NCBI RefSeq assembly: GCF_029784135.1
Contig: NC_073744.1
Coordinates: forward strand, 79,897,935-79,961,934
Reading direction: 5' to 3'
Origin: Toxorhynchites rutilus septentrionalis
Taxonomy: Eukaryota; Arthropoda; Insecta; Diptera; Culicidae
Length of the DNA stretch: 64,000 nucleotides
The position numbers and the translations under genes are program-made. Under the pieces are notes generated by a model. The model did no database searches. It was given only the letters and a program-made list of their open reading frames with translations, and was not told where the DNA came from. Below, in pieces: positions 44,775 through 56,770 of this stretch (the stretch's first letter is position 1; each line of letters begins with the position of its first letter).

Positions 44775-47600
44775 CGAAATAATTTTCAAAATGCCTTGGG
44801 ATATTCGAACGTGAACATTACATCTGCATACACGCTTTTCCGATGCGACCGTAGTAGTCTAACCAGCATTTTTTCTATGGGAGGCGGGGTGCTGATAGCG
44901 ATGAAAAAGTACCTGAAATATGAGCATGTTCCACTTCCGAATTGCGAATAGCTTGAACAAATCGCAGTTCGTGTGAAAACCGCACATCGCTCAATGTATA
45001 TTGTGGCCATCTATCTCTCACCGTGCTCTAGTCCAGACTTATATCTCGCACACGCATACGCAGTGCAACACATAGCGGATCATTTTTTTGGGACTGACAT
45101 CGTCATATCGGTAGGCGACTTTAACCTTCCTCATCTCCGGTGGCTTTTCGACGATGTCATAAATGGTTACATTCCATCGAACGTTTCATCCGAGGCCGAG
45201 CAGTCTCTTATAGAAAGCATGTTTACTACTGGCTTCCAACAAATATGCAATCTCGTGAACACGAATAATAGACTTCTGGATTTAGTATTTGTTAATAGGC
45301 CAGATGAACTAGACCTCATAGCACCGCCTATTCCAATTTTACCTGTGGACAATCATCACCCTCCTTTTATTTTAATACTTGACGAAAACGTAGACGATTC
45401 AGCACCTGACGACTGCAATGAAAATGTGTCATTCAATTTTCAAGCTTGTGATTTTGACCGTTTGAACAACATACTCACCAACATCGACTGGAGCGCTTTA
45501 ATGAGTGACAGAACCGTGGACGAATCACTTTCGACTTTTTACGATAAGTTGTATCAAGTTTTCATTCAACATGTTCCTCGAAAAAGACGCGCATTTACCT
45601 CGGTTATTGGCAAACCATGGTGGACTCCTGAGCTGCGGCACCTACGCAATAAACTTAGGAAAGTACGTAAAAGGTACTTCCGGACGAGAATTGAGAGAGA
45701 ACGCAACAAACTTCGCGAAGTGGAATCAAATTACAGAGCACTTCTTCTGTCCACCTACGAAAATTATATATCTAGGATTCAGTCGAATGTAAAAAGTGAT
45801 CCTTCGCTCTTCTGGGACTTTGTGAAAAAACGAAGATCATTCACTCGTATTCCATACCATGTTAAATATGGAGAATCTCATGCAAGCTCAAATGCAGAAG
45901 CAGCGGAACTTTTTGCTGCATTCTTTGAGAGTGTGTTCAGCAAAGTGTCGCCCGTTAGTCGTCGCAATTGCTTTGCTAACATTTTATCGTATGACATCGC
46001 ATTCCCGGTTTTGCAATTCACCATTGAAGATGTGAGGAAATGTTTTGAAGAACTTGACACCAAGAAAATATCGAGTACCAATGGAATACCTCCCTTGCTT
46101 CTTAAAAACTGCTCTTCCACCTTGGCGACGCCCATCGCATTTATACTCAACCGTTCACTGCGCGACCGAACGTTTCCGGCTGCATGGAAACGCGCCTCTA
46201 TTGTTCCGATCCATAAATCCGGAAACTGCATTTATGTCAGCAACTACCGTGGCATATCAATACTGAGCTGTCTGAGCAAGGTCTTCGAAAAGCTAGTGCA
46301 CAAGGCTTTGTACAACGTGTCAGCTCCAATCATCTCTGATACCCAGCATGGCTTCATGAAACTTCGGTCTACTACAACTAATCTGATGTGTTACGTCACC
46401 GCTGTATCCCGTGAAATAGAACTCAGGCGGCAAGTAGACTCGGTGTACATCGATTTTGCGAAGGCTTTCGACACTGTTCCGCATATCCTTATAATCAGCA
46501 AGATGAAACACATGGGATTTCCCGATTGGTTTATGGAGTGGCTGTGGTCATACTTATCGGATCATTCCGTTAATTCTTCACAATCTAGACCATTCAATAT
46601 TTCATCTGGCGTACCCCAGGGTAGTGTTCTCGGCCCGCTGATTTTCAATCTCTTCATAAATGATTTGTCTTCACTGCTCTCTTCGTCTAAGCTATCTTTT
46701 GCCGACGATCTCAAATTTTATCGGAGTATTACCTCGCCTCTGGATCATGCCGCCCTGCAAGACGACATAAACACTGTGCTGACATGGTGTGGCGATAACG
46801 GTATGCGGGTAAACAATAAGAAATGCAAGATTATCACCTTCAGTCGACGTTATAACCCTGCCTACCACGAGTATTCCATGGAAGGAAAATCGCTTGATCG
46901 AGTCAAATCTATCTGCGATCTAGGAGTGACCATCGACGCTAAACTCAGGTTCAACGAACACATAGGAATCACGGCCGCCAAAGCTTTCTCTGTTCTTGGA
47001 TTTATCCGTCGACACGCTTCCGATTTCACCGATGTTCACGCATTGAAGGCGATATACTATTCTCTGGTGCGCAGTATCCTGGAGTATGCTGCTCCTGTCT
47101 GGTGCCCGTATCACACATCGCAGATAATCACCATTGAACGCATACAGAGGAAGTTCATACGGTTTGCACTACGTCATCTTCCATGGAATGACCCTGTTAA
47201 CCTTCCTCCATACTCCGACCGTTGCCAGCTGATCGACCTGGGTACCCTATCCAGCAGACGGGTTTACATGCAGCGCTTATTCGTCTATGACATGCTACGA
47301 GGCTACATTGACTGCTCTGAACTTCTGGAACAAATTCCATTCTACGTTCCACCGCGTCGTTTCCGGAGCTCCTCGTTTTTGGCACTTCCCCGCCACAGAA
47401 CCAATTATGGTTACAACAATCCGTTCGACTCGTGTCTTCTTGCTTTCAATAACGTGAGTGATGAGTTCGATATGCATTTGCCCAAAAGCTCGTTTCAAAG
47501 AAGGATTAGGAATATTTTATAATTTAAGTAGTTTAAGTTAAGTAATAATTTCAGTCTGTGCGGCTAGGGCGAAGACGGTGATAAATAAATAAACATGTAC
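44775..47600 (+). pseudogene. CR1/Jockey-like LINE, 5'-truncated, ORF2 with one stop
   Basis: The frame begins inside the endonuclease (YTLFRCDRSSLTSIFS, GGGVLIAMKKYL). It hits TAG at 44949-44951 and continues in the same frame to 47522. The endonuclease continues with VGDFNLPHLRW and DNHHPPFIL. The RT has DFAKAFDTVPH, SSGVPQGSVLGPL and the catalytic FADDLKFY. The C-terminus is RIQRKFIRFALRHLPWNDP. There is no RNase H. A 3' UTR of about 75 nt ends in GATAAATAAATAAA. Apart from the truncation and one stop it is undamaged. It lies within the Harbinger-like element and so is younger than it. Confidence 0.92.
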
Positions 47601-47769
47601 GGAGAAATATTCTGACGTCTATATTCACCAATGTTTTCACGTTCACGTTCACCGAAGTCGGTGAACTATGATGAGCTCACTAACATCATGATTCCAAGGT
47701 GGAAATTCTGAATCGTTGTGAAATATTGAATTAATCCAAATTTATCAATATGAGTTATTTTAACCCTTT

Positions 47770-48000
47770 CACTACGAGCGTCGTCTATAGACAACATCCG
47801 CGCGACGACCTGTGTATACGAGTGTCGTTTTTAGACGACATGAGAGTGATACTGCACATCGATCACACCAGCGCGATATGAATACTTTACGGCGCAGTGC
47901 TCCGTATAACGGTAGCACTTCGGCGGAGCACACTGCCGTATTGAAAAGTGTTGAGGGGGCAAACCACGTTCACTTCATATCCCCCTGCGCATTATAGTAG
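47770..48000. repeat. Short imperfect repeats around GTCGTCTATAGAC
   Basis: CGAGCGTCGTCTATAGAC and CGAGTGTCGTTTTTAGACGA are two related half-palindromic units 48 bp apart. Nearby GTGCTCCG and CGGAGCAC pair as a stem. This is internal sequence of the Harbinger-like element; function unknown. Confidence 0.4.
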
Positions 48001-48485
48001 CATCAGCATCGCTCCATGACAGTTCGTCTGATAACTGTCGAAATACAGTTGTCATAACAATCCCATATATTTTCCTCAAACACATTTTTGCTAACCACAA
48101 AAAAGATAGAGTTCCATCCGAGTGTTATTAGTAATTAATATTGTAATCAACTTAAGTCATCCTGTAGTAAGCTTTGCTGTATACAAAACAAGGAGACCAA
48201 ATGTAAGTCGAGATGAATTATTGTAAAGCATATCTGAATTCATTATGTGAATATAATATATATTTATAGCTTTGAGCTCACTCACCAACAATTCCCCCGT
48301 GCTGTAAAGAGTTTCCGAAAAAACCCCAACAAAAGGGTTAAATATGTTCTTCAACTAGAAAATGATGCTTCCTATCGTTTCAAGACGTTTTTCTCATGTT
48401 TTTATATGACTGATGAATTATTAACAAAAAAGTGTTTGTTCACGTTCACGGGAACTCTAAACCTACCTTAAGACGATACGACTAA

Positions 48486-48662
48486 GAGCCCTCGCAGACT
48501 GCAGACTGACTTGTCGACCGATAGTTCGGTCGGCTTCTTAATCAGTACGGAGAGGTATGCATGTGCACACATTACACCGATTCAATTGGGTCGGTTTTTG
48601 CACCAGTAGGCCGATCCGACCAAACTGTCGGCTGAAAAAAAGTCTATAGTGTGCGGGGGCTC
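48486..48662. mobile_element. 177-bp MITE with TAA target duplication
   Basis: Imperfect TIRs of about 45 bp, GAGCCCTCGCAGACTGCAGA at the left against GAGCCCCCGCACACTATAGA read inward from the right. TAA flanks both sides (48483-48485 and 48663-48665). A CCGATAGTTCGGTCGG stem is internal. Harbinger-type by its target duplication. Confidence 0.8.
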
Positions 48663-48910
48663 TAATTGGACATTTTCGCCGAGATGAACAATAGAAACTG
48701 GGAAGATTCACGGGTTTTGGTTGTGTTAAACTTTGATTGTTACTAGTAGCCAGGAAAATAGGAAGTTCACATACCAGGCATAATAGTCAGTTCAGTTACT
48801 CAAATGGTACAGAATTGAATATACGAATAACGTCGAAAAAGGATATATAAAAAATAACAACATATTTCCAAAAAAGATTTTTCGCAATACATTTATTATC
48901 TAAAAATAAA

Positions 48911-49010
48911 CAGTTGGGGGTCTCACATTGGCTGCGCGTTCGCTTAGTAAGCGATCGATCGTGAGTTCAAAACTCAGAGCCCTCATTGACCATCTTTGTG
49001 GTAACAACAG
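48911..49010 (+). repeat. tRNA-derived SINE head fragment
   Basis: GGGGGTCTCACATTGGCTGC, then AAGCGATCGATCGTGAGTTC, matches the head of the SINE at 37365-37856. It is truncated after about 100 bp. Confidence 0.75.
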
Positions 49011-51114
49011 TGATGGCAAAAAGTCACATTCAACGATAAATGAATAATTATATCCCTCTGGTCGGATGTTTTAAATCGCCCCCAGCAGGCGATGCTCTTT
49101 TATCCTTCATATGTACACAGAGAGAATACTTGGAACGGTGAACTACCAAGATCTAAAAAAAAGCAATATGAAAGAGGAATCCCCACTGTATGCACTCTCA
49201 AAGCATTACTTCTACTACTCAAGGCTACTCGTGAGTGCAAACCACAAACAATTAATCCCATCCCATAGAGCGGATGATGAGTTCTTAATCGGAAAGTGTA
49301 CAAGAGATGATCAACTGAAATCTTACGACACTCGTCGAGGGATTTTTAATTCTCTATTGCACTGATCGCAGTGAGTGGCGTGTCGATTTTATTTTGCTGT
49401 CGTCTCTCGCCCGATAAACAGCAGACGGGTAATGGATGCAATTGATTAATTTTATTACCAGCAGATTTGGGCGAATCTCATCCCGCCCAAAATCGTTTTT
49501 TAGATTCCAATAATTCTGAACATTCACATTTCTCTTCAAATATTTTTTCTAATAATAATTCAATTAGTGATTTCACGAAACACTTTTCGAATTCAATGGA
49601 ATTGTTGATTAATTCAATTCTGTGTGGTTTCGTTTTTCGTTGCAAATAAATGTAATGAATTAGTATGGACATATGTTATTCATATATCGTGGACTTCCGA
49701 CATATGTGGCAGTAGATTTGTTGAACGACCAATGTTTTTTTTCATATCCCATCAAACTTGTTGCATCTCTTGAGTGTACATACTGCTTTGTCCGCAGATT
49801 TGTTTGGTTGAATCTGGTTAATTTCAGGTATTCAATCTCCATTTTGTCGAATAAGTACTATTGGAACAATCGGTATCGCAGAAAATGATTATCAACATCC
49901 TGCCTAATGTGAAGAATTTAAATGAACTGACGGCATTGGAATATATGCTATGTGAGTACCACACAATTATTATCAGAGCGAATAAACGTCCGACTGGGAG
50001 TCATGAACATCAATTTAATGTTCCCAAGATAAATTTATCCTTTGAAGGTCGTTAACCTTCCTAAAGATGATCAGATGGAATATATTCCAATGTCGTCTGG
50101 AATAACCGAACCAACACCTTATGATCGTGATGTTGTTTTTGCCATTGTTCTGATGTTTCATAACACGGCACTCTATTGATTATTCGTCGGAAATGGATAA
50201 AAAATATCGCCTACGGTTTTAGTAGCAGTGCAATATGGTGAGCCAGTCTCAGGATAAGAAAACATTTTAAAATAAAGTTTTTTTTAAATGAATCAGTAGT
50301 AAAACAAAACGTCAAAAAATTTCTCAGCTTCGTGATAGCAGATAATAATTACCTATTTTTGTTGTATGAGTATTCCCCCCACAAATTGTGGATAGTCTTT
50401 CTGCATACAAATTATGTAGAGTTCCACAATCCTTAAATTTTATGAGTAAATATTTACGTGCTTACACAAAAAACACATGTTGACATATTTGCGCTAATTT
50501 ATGTTTTTGATTAATTCAAGGTAATTAAGGTCTTTTCTAGCCACAAGTTTACTCGGGCCCGAAAGGAGTGTTCTGTATTTGTGTTGGCGGAAAAATATAT
50601 CTCGCAAGACCACGTGTTCGATATCGTAATAGCCTTGGCCAATAACGCATTTACATTACCTCATAAAATTAGTGATGTGAGAGGGATTATTGTTTGTAGT
50701 CTCTTGTAGATGAATTTAAACACCATCTGAGAAATCCTCTGTGGAGTATTAAACATTAATGTCGTCCTATCTGCTGTAGCGCATTTTTTCCTCACATAGT
50801 TTCATCGAAGTAAACGCGCCCGGAGAGGAAAATAGAACGCCCGGACGAGAGAGCGAGAATCGTAAAGCGTACGTCATAGGGATACTCATTCCCATGGAGC
50901 AAATTCTTGTTAGGAGTTGTAAACAGAACGAGGAAGGAGAGTAACTCAATTATTCGAACTAGTTTCAGTCTAGCAATGCTTTGGTCAACTCAGAGTTACC
51001 AAGAGAAAATCATTTGGTTATGATGGGAGAGGATTAATAGTTAGTCGCAGTTTGCACAGATTACGATCTGTGCAGTTTTCGATTAATCGTAAATCTCATC
51101 ATGCTCCCTTGTTT
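49011..51114. other. No gene seen
   Basis: Several open frames of 60-84 codons on both strands have no recognisable homology and overlap each other, as expected by chance. No terminal repeats found. Confidence 0.4.
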
Positions 51115-51535
51115 TCCATCCTTGGTTGTTACAGAATAACTACGTCCACGCAACAATCATCAGCGATGGAGATCGATCCACGGTCGAAATAAGATCGATT
51201 CATCCATACAACTGCTCTGCTCTGCAAGACACTTCGGGCTGCTGTTCTATAAATAACTCAACAATGATCAATCAACTGTCTCCGCTGTCTGGTCTAACTG
51301 GATAATGAACAGAACGAAAACTCTTACGCCTAAATGGCTACTATGTAAATGTGTACCATATGCAATGGTATAGAAGGGAATACTCTAACGCCGAAAAATG
51401 GCAACTGTGTAATGTACTAATTATAGATATGATAAACATGTTACATGTACACGATTAAAATTCGGCTACGTTACAGCTAAAATGCTAATGAGCCTAAAAT
51501 AAAAAAAGGATAAAAAAATAAAAAAAAATAAACAG
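51115..51535 (+). repeat. tRNA-derived SINE, headless copy
   Basis: Matches the body and tail of the SINE at 37365-37856 (reverse orientation there): AACTACGTCCACGCAACAAT, GATTCATCCATACAACTGCT, then the duplicated ACGCC(T/G)AAA(A)TGGC block and an A-rich tail. The tRNA head is missing. Confidence 0.85.
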
Positions 51536-52012
51536 AACATGTCACGAACTAAAATGTTTCATCTTTCCTTTGATTTCTTCTTATATCAGAATTAGCATTC
51601 TAATGTCTACTATGTATGAATTTTAGAGCAACTTCATGGAAGTTTATCTCTTGTCAGCAATTGTAATTACTTTTTTCGCAATTAGGGTGCTGAGCACATC
51701 AACTAGAAAAAAAAAACTAGTTCGTTCATTGCATCTCATTATTTTTACTTTTAATATCAATACTTTTCCTATGTAGTGGACTGTTATAAGAAAGGTAACA
51801 ACATAAACAAAATCTGTGACGTCACAGATTTAAAAATCTTCCCACCTTACATTTCCCATCTCGATCAAACATATTCATCATATTTATGATATTTATGTTC
51901 GCAAGGCTTGGAAGTCGTATTCGTAGTCGTATTAGATTACAGTCTGTTGATTCCTAAATTTCAAGCAATTATAACCTAAGAATTATAACTTATTAGGTTA
52001 TCCGGTGAGAAA
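51536..52012. other. No gene; contains a 22-bp palindrome
   Basis: Positions 51810-51831 are a perfect palindrome centred on TGACGTCA with arms AAATCTG. Nothing else recognised. Confidence 0.5.
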
Positions 52013-52021
52013 ATTAGTCGA

Positions 52022-52065
52022 AAAGTTTAAACCCTCTTAAAGCCAAAAAGAAGAAGAAGAAGAAA
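52022..52065 (+). repeat. SINE/LINE 3' end with GAA tail
   Basis: AAAAGTTTAAACCCTCTTAA, then AGCCAAAAAGAAGAAG, the same end as 34791-34850. It is about 150 bp upstream of the SAP30 start. Confidence 0.65.
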
Positions 52066-52212
52066 ATTAGTCTTCGTGCCATTGTTATCGGTTGCTTTAC
52101 TCAAATTAAAAGCGGAACATGAATTAGACTGTGTTTTCAAAAAAAGTGTACGTTCATCTGAAACCAATCGAGAAAATAGTGCAATTCGATTGAGGCAAAA
52201 AATAGAGCCACA

Positions 52213-53019
52213 ATGAATAACAATGGATTCAGCACCGGAGAGGAAGATTCGCGGGGTCCCGCGGATCAAATTTGCTGTCTCCTAGACGACGGCGAACGAT
52301 GCCGGAACCAAGCCGGGAATGCTTCGTACAGCAAACGTATCCAGAAAACCGTAACACAGAGACGATTAAAGTTAAACATTGATTCAGCAGTAAGCTACTT
52401 TTTATTCTCTAAGAACTATTATGTTTTCTTGTTTTTTTTGTCTCGGCTGTTGATTTCGTAATTGCATTGAAGCTTGTGTTTACTACAAGTGCATCAAATT
52501 TGTGTACGTGTGTTCGTGTCTTTGGTCATCCATGAACGCCGTGAAACAACAAATTCAACATTGCATACTAATTTTGACAAACTTGGAATTCTAATTTCGT
52601 TTATTTTTCGTTTTAGGCTCGCCACATTTACATTTGTGATTTCCACAAAGGCCGCATCCAGTGTGCCCGCACTAAACGTCGCCGACGTGATTCGGAGGAT
52701 GACAGCAACGAAACGGACACTGACTTGCCGGAAGTGGATCTTTATCAGCTTCAGGTTAATACCCTCAGGCGATATAAACGATTTTATAAGGTATCCACTC
52801 GACCCGGCATAAATAAAGCTCAGCTTTCTGAGGTAATTTTCAGTACTGGGAGTAGACGGGACACATCCTATATTGTTCCTATGATTTCAGACAATCATGA
52901 AACACTTCAAAACCATTCCGATTAAGGAAAAGGAGATTCTCACCTACTTCATCTACATGGTTAAGTCGAACTCAAACAAGCTAGATCAAAAGAATAATGT
53001 TGGGAGTGAAGCTACTTGA
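52213..53019 (+). CDS. SAP30: Histone deacetylase complex subunit SAP30
   Basis: A bridging subunit of the Sin3-HDAC corepressor in the nucleus that binds DNA and Sin3. Three exons: 52213-52389, 52617-52832 and 52891-53019, with introns of 227 and 58 nt (GTAAGC...TTTTAG and GTAATT...TTTCAG), all phase 0, 173 aa. An N-terminal C2CH zinc finger uses Cys at about 22, 30 and 66 and His at 69 (CLLDDGERC and ICDFHK), followed by a basic TKRRRR stretch. The Sin3-binding half has [30 protein letters not shown] and [13 protein letters not shown]. Length and motifs match SAP30/SAP30L closely. AATAAA is at 53202-53207. It converges with APC4. Confidence 0.95.
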
Positions 53020-53201
53020 AAATTACAAGGATAGCCCATGCCGCCGACTAGCCGACATTGGAAAAGATAACTGAAATTTCAAAATATGTAGGATTAATTT
53101 TATTTTGGACAAGGTGGAATCACTCATTGTTTCATAACAGATCATCCAGAATACAAATAAGGCGAGGACTTCTCCTTCTTTGTAGTTCATGCGATGCGAT
53201 A

Positions 53202-53207
53202 AATAAA
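53202..53207 (+). terminator. Poly(A) signal of SAP30
   Basis: AATAAA about 180 nt after the stop codon. It lies beyond the APC4 signal on the opposite strand (53234-53239). Confidence 0.5.
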
Positions 53208-53233
53208 AATCGAAAGAACACCAATTCAATATT

Positions 53234-53239
53234 TTTATT
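53234..53239 (-). terminator. Poly(A) signal of APC4
   Basis: AATAAA on the minus strand, 29 nt after the APC4 stop at 53268. Confidence 0.5.
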
Positions 53240-53267
53240 GACATCTCTTAACAGATTAATTCGAAAC

Positions 53268-55687
53268 TCATTGAGAAAGCTGCATCGCATCTCTGGAACT
53301 ATCGAAGCTGCTTTGGTGGGGCAGACCATCCAACAAATCATCCTCATCCTCGTGAGCATCCATGTCGTATATTCGGATCGATTTCAATGATTCCGACACG
53401 ACGGAGATAAGATTTCTTGGGCCAGAAACAGCAATCAAACCCGCTTCCATTCCTTCCAGTGGCCTCAAATGTCCTTCATCGATTAAAGTGTACGCATTGA
53501 TTAAGCGACAACCGCTGCTAATGCTGCTCGTGGTGACCGTTTGAGCATTCACGAAAGGAATCGCTTCAAGTTGTTGCCTAATTTTCTTCAGTTCAACCTG
53601 AAGGAAGAAGCTTTGCGAGTGTCCTTCATCGGTTTGTGCTCGGAGCAACGCCGAAAGCAGGGCTTCGCTATAAAACTGAACATGTCGGAACTTTAATTCG
53701 CCAATGGACGAAAGTTTTGGTTTAAAATAAGGTTTTTCCCCGAAATGCAACCGTACGGATCGGACCTCAGATGATTTGTTGCACTCTGTTATGACAAGGC
53801 TGTTGTCGGATTCAAGTAGAGCGAACAGTGATGAATCATTCTCCTGCATGTTAATATGGGTAACCGCCCGCTGGAATGCTTCCGAAACCTCCTGGTTTCT
53901 CAGAGTCAGAATGCTTTTCTGTTTAAAATCCTTGCCAATAAATGTGATTGGGATTTTGAAAATTTTATCAATACAAGCCTTCAATTGATTGAACTGTTGA
54001 ACCAGAGAACTGTCGATGTTATGAGGAAAAATGAGCGAACATGATTTCAGACACTCATTCTGTTCCAATAATTTTGCCCATTGATTTGTAGCATCAACTT
54101 TGGACGGGTAATTTAAGGGTTTGTCCTCTAAATATTGCCCAACGCGTTCCAAGTTGAACTTCCTTCTCGGTTCTCCCACAACCGAATCTGCGTCTTCGTT
54201 TTGCTCTTGGTTGGCATCGAAATTATCGAGAAACTCGGCCAAATAATTAATCTCCTGCTGCGTAACCGAAGGATTATCTTCCGGGAGTGATTCGTCCATC
54301 AGTCGAACAATCACGATGTACAACCATCGGAAGAAAATTTTAAAATCTCTTGTTGAGGTGTCAATTGTTTGCTGCAATTCGTAAGCTTTGATCAGAAAAC
54401 TTCCACAGTTAATCAACGCTTCGTTGGAGACGTCTCCCAGAAGTGGTTTGTAATAATACTCGTTCCTGATCATTCCTTGCAGGGAATTCAAATGGAAGAA
54501 TACGCTACAGATCGCAGTATGAAGTGGCTTCACAACTAGCTTCTGAATAGTCGAATAACTTAGCTCGATACTGTTTCCCAACTTTTTTAGCCCTTTCTCG
54601 GTCAAATCTCGGAGCAAAAACTGTTCCAGAGCCGGAGAGGTGCATCCAAACATCAACAGTTCCAAGAAGTCGGCCGATATTGATCCTTGGGGTTGACTGT
54701 TCGCATACTTTGTCAGCTTGTTGTCCATCTCCAACAAAACTGTCTCCCAAGCCTCTATGATGCATTCAATTGCATCTCCAATATATGCCATAGTACCCAG
54801 TATGTGAGCATGCTTGATCGCTAGATTAAGTAGTGAGGTTGAAAACCGTTTTAGGGTATCATTTTCGAATATGATTAATTCCAGCAGGCCTTCCCGTTCA
54901 ATCGTGACGAACATCTGCAGAAAATTGGTGCTCATTTTAGCATCTTTTATCGTGGCATCGTCCGACCGAAGACCCAGCATTCGGAATAAATTCATTTCAC
55001 AGCATGGTAGCATACCAAATACTGACAGATTGATGATCCCACTGGTGGTGCCGATGATAAGCAGGTTGAGAATTTGTTTCGAGTAAAATTTCAACGCATT
55101 ATATTCGCTGGATTTGGTGGTCGAAGACAATGAATTCAGACCTGGCAAAGGCGGCAGAAATGTTGTGTGGTTGTTCTGAAAATGGAACAACAAAATAAAT
55201 GACACGGTTGCCTAAAATATGAACTAGCATTACGATGGCATCCCCGCTGGTTCCATTCACACTGATTTCCGTTGTATTATCGGTCCAATTCATGCAGCGA
55301 ATATCGGATTTAACGCTAAAGTTGTGAATTTCCTCCTTGTTTTCTATGTTTATGAGGAGAACGGCTCCGTTGCTGTATGCTGTGCAATGTTATGAAATAA
55401 CTTGGTAATAAATTCATTAATTGCTAAAAAAAACTGTCCATACCGATGGCCATTACTTTTTCCAGCGGTCTAAAGGAGAGACCACGGATTCTCAAACCTT
55501 CCTCGGGAGGCGCAAGTTGCCATACCTTCTGCCATTTCAGACGGTATAATATGGCTTCGCCTTTGTCACTTGCAATTATAAGCAAATCCATCTTCTCGCT
55601 CCATTTGAGCATTTCCACTCGATAGCCAACATTTTTACTACCAGTTTGTTTCATAGGATATTTGTTTGATGAATACTGGAATGACAT
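53268..55687 (-). CDS. ANAPC4: Anaphase-promoting complex subunit 4
   Basis: A scaffold subunit of the APC/C ubiquitin ligase, which triggers anaphase and mitotic exit. Exons 55444-55687, 55234-55379 and 53268-55175 give 765 aa (human about 808). Donors are GTATGG and GTAATG; acceptors are GCACAG and TTTCAG. The N-terminus is WD40-like: MDLLIIASDKGEAILYRLKW and WQLAPPEEGLRIRGLSFRP, then RCMNWTDNTTEISV. The long helical APC4 domain follows (LLEMDNKLTKYANSQPQGS, FLELLMFGCTSPALEQFL, FFHLNSLQGMI). The C-terminus is acidic (DAHEDEDDLLDG). ATG 55687 is the first in frame; a TTG-opened extension upstream is not supported. The exon 2 donor is the least certain boundary. It converges with SAP30. Confidence 0.9.
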
Positions 55688-56137
55688 CCTCGCTGCACAA
55701 AGATTGCTCCCAAGCAACAATCTGAATAATCGGAATAATCAAACAGAAATGCCGGTTTGTTTATAAACAAAATCAAAATTCGAATCGAAATGTGTGTATC
55801 GCAGGTGTTCCATAAATAACGCTAACCTAATAGTCTGACATTCTACACAAACAAGTTTGGTATGAATAGGTATGAATAGGGTGTTGTATTTCTATATTTT
55901 TAATTTTGATATGAATTACGATCCATACAATTTGAAATAAGTTTTGTAATCCCGGTAGCTTCTTTGAACGAAATTCTCATGTTTGGTCGTTTTTCATGTA
56001 TTTTGCTCAACGCGCATTGTCTACTGTGATGAAAGCATGCGTTATTGAAGTCTCCACGCTATTAATACGCGTAGCCCCGCTCTGTTCTCGCTGGGCTTTC
56101 CATTCTGTCGGCACCAAGAGCGCTTGCACAATATAAT
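55688..56137. other. APC4 upstream region
   Basis: No other gene recognised. Confidence 0.35.
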
Positions 56138-56598
56138 ACTTATGACAGACATACAACTGTACTAGCGTTGTACTTCGAAAATTGTATGTCTGTCACCATG
56201 TACAGCGCTAGAGCCATGCAAGCAACTCGGTACAATCGCTGTACCTGTACCGATCTATTTTACCTCCGTACATGGCTACAGTTGTACTGTGCGCAGCGCC
56301 ATAGACGGTTAGTGGTGGGTAGTATGAACAAATCGAATTAAAACACTTGGCAAACATTCTTTTCGCTGACTTTCTATTGAGTTAATAACTCAGACTGGAA
56401 ATTTGCTTGATAGTTTAGACGTTAAATAAAAACGTTTTTTCATTGAAATATGTGCTGAAAATTGGAAAAATTCTGATTGTCAGTTTGACATACGGTACAA
56501 TGTACAACCAAAGTATGTCTGTCATGGTACGATAGTACCTGTACAACGCTGTACTCTTACAACGCAAGTACAGCTGTATGTCTGTCCCTGGTATAAGT
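56138..56598. mobile_element. MITE with GACAGACATACARCTGTAC termini
   Basis: The left end has ACTTAT then GACAGACATACAACTGTACT; the right end is its inverse with small changes and a 6-nt insertion. The left arm contains an internal hairpin, GACAGACATACAA against TTGTATGTCTGTC at about 56182. No target duplication is certain. A scrap of the family is at 41103. Confidence 0.65.
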
Positions 56599-56621
56599 GT
56601 CGGTCCCAACTCCCAAAGATT

Positions 56622-56720
56622 ATTCTTCTTCTTGAATGGCACCAACGTTCCTAGATGTACTTCGCTGTTACAGCGTAGTATTACTAGCGTCATTTTTACT
56701 AGTACTTAATTGAGATTTCT
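56622..56720 (-). repeat. 3' fragment of the GAA-tailed SINE
   Basis: Matches 12213-12310 in the same orientation: TTCTTCTTCTTGAATGGC, AACGTTCCTAGA, then ACTTCGC and AGTACTTAATTGAGATTTC. The tRNA head is absent. Confidence 0.8.
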
Positions 56721-56770
56721 TGTTGTTGTTGAAAATTATTAGCAAATTCATAAAATTTCATGAACATGAC

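Larger units (their letters stand above)
44417..48468. mobile_element. Harbinger-like TIR element, split by a LINE
   Basis: Inverted ends of about 31 bp: AGGCTGGTTTAGAGTTCCCG at 44417 and the inverse CGGGAACTCTAAACCTACCT ending at 48468. Both continue into GTGAACGTGAAC. TAA flanks both ends (44414-44416 and 48469-48471), the TWA-type duplication of PIF/Harbinger. GTGAACGTGAAC or its inverse recurs inside (near 44540, 44803, 47637). Removing the LINE at about 44775-47600 leaves about 1.2 kb with no transposase. Confidence 0.75.

Noticed and set aside
49861..50055. 64-codon frame
   Set aside because: No recognised homology, overlaps other chance frames, and no splice or promoter context supports it.
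54505..54765. 86-codon minus-strand frame within APC4
   Set aside because: Alternative frame of the APC4 exon; the APC4 frame has the family motifs.
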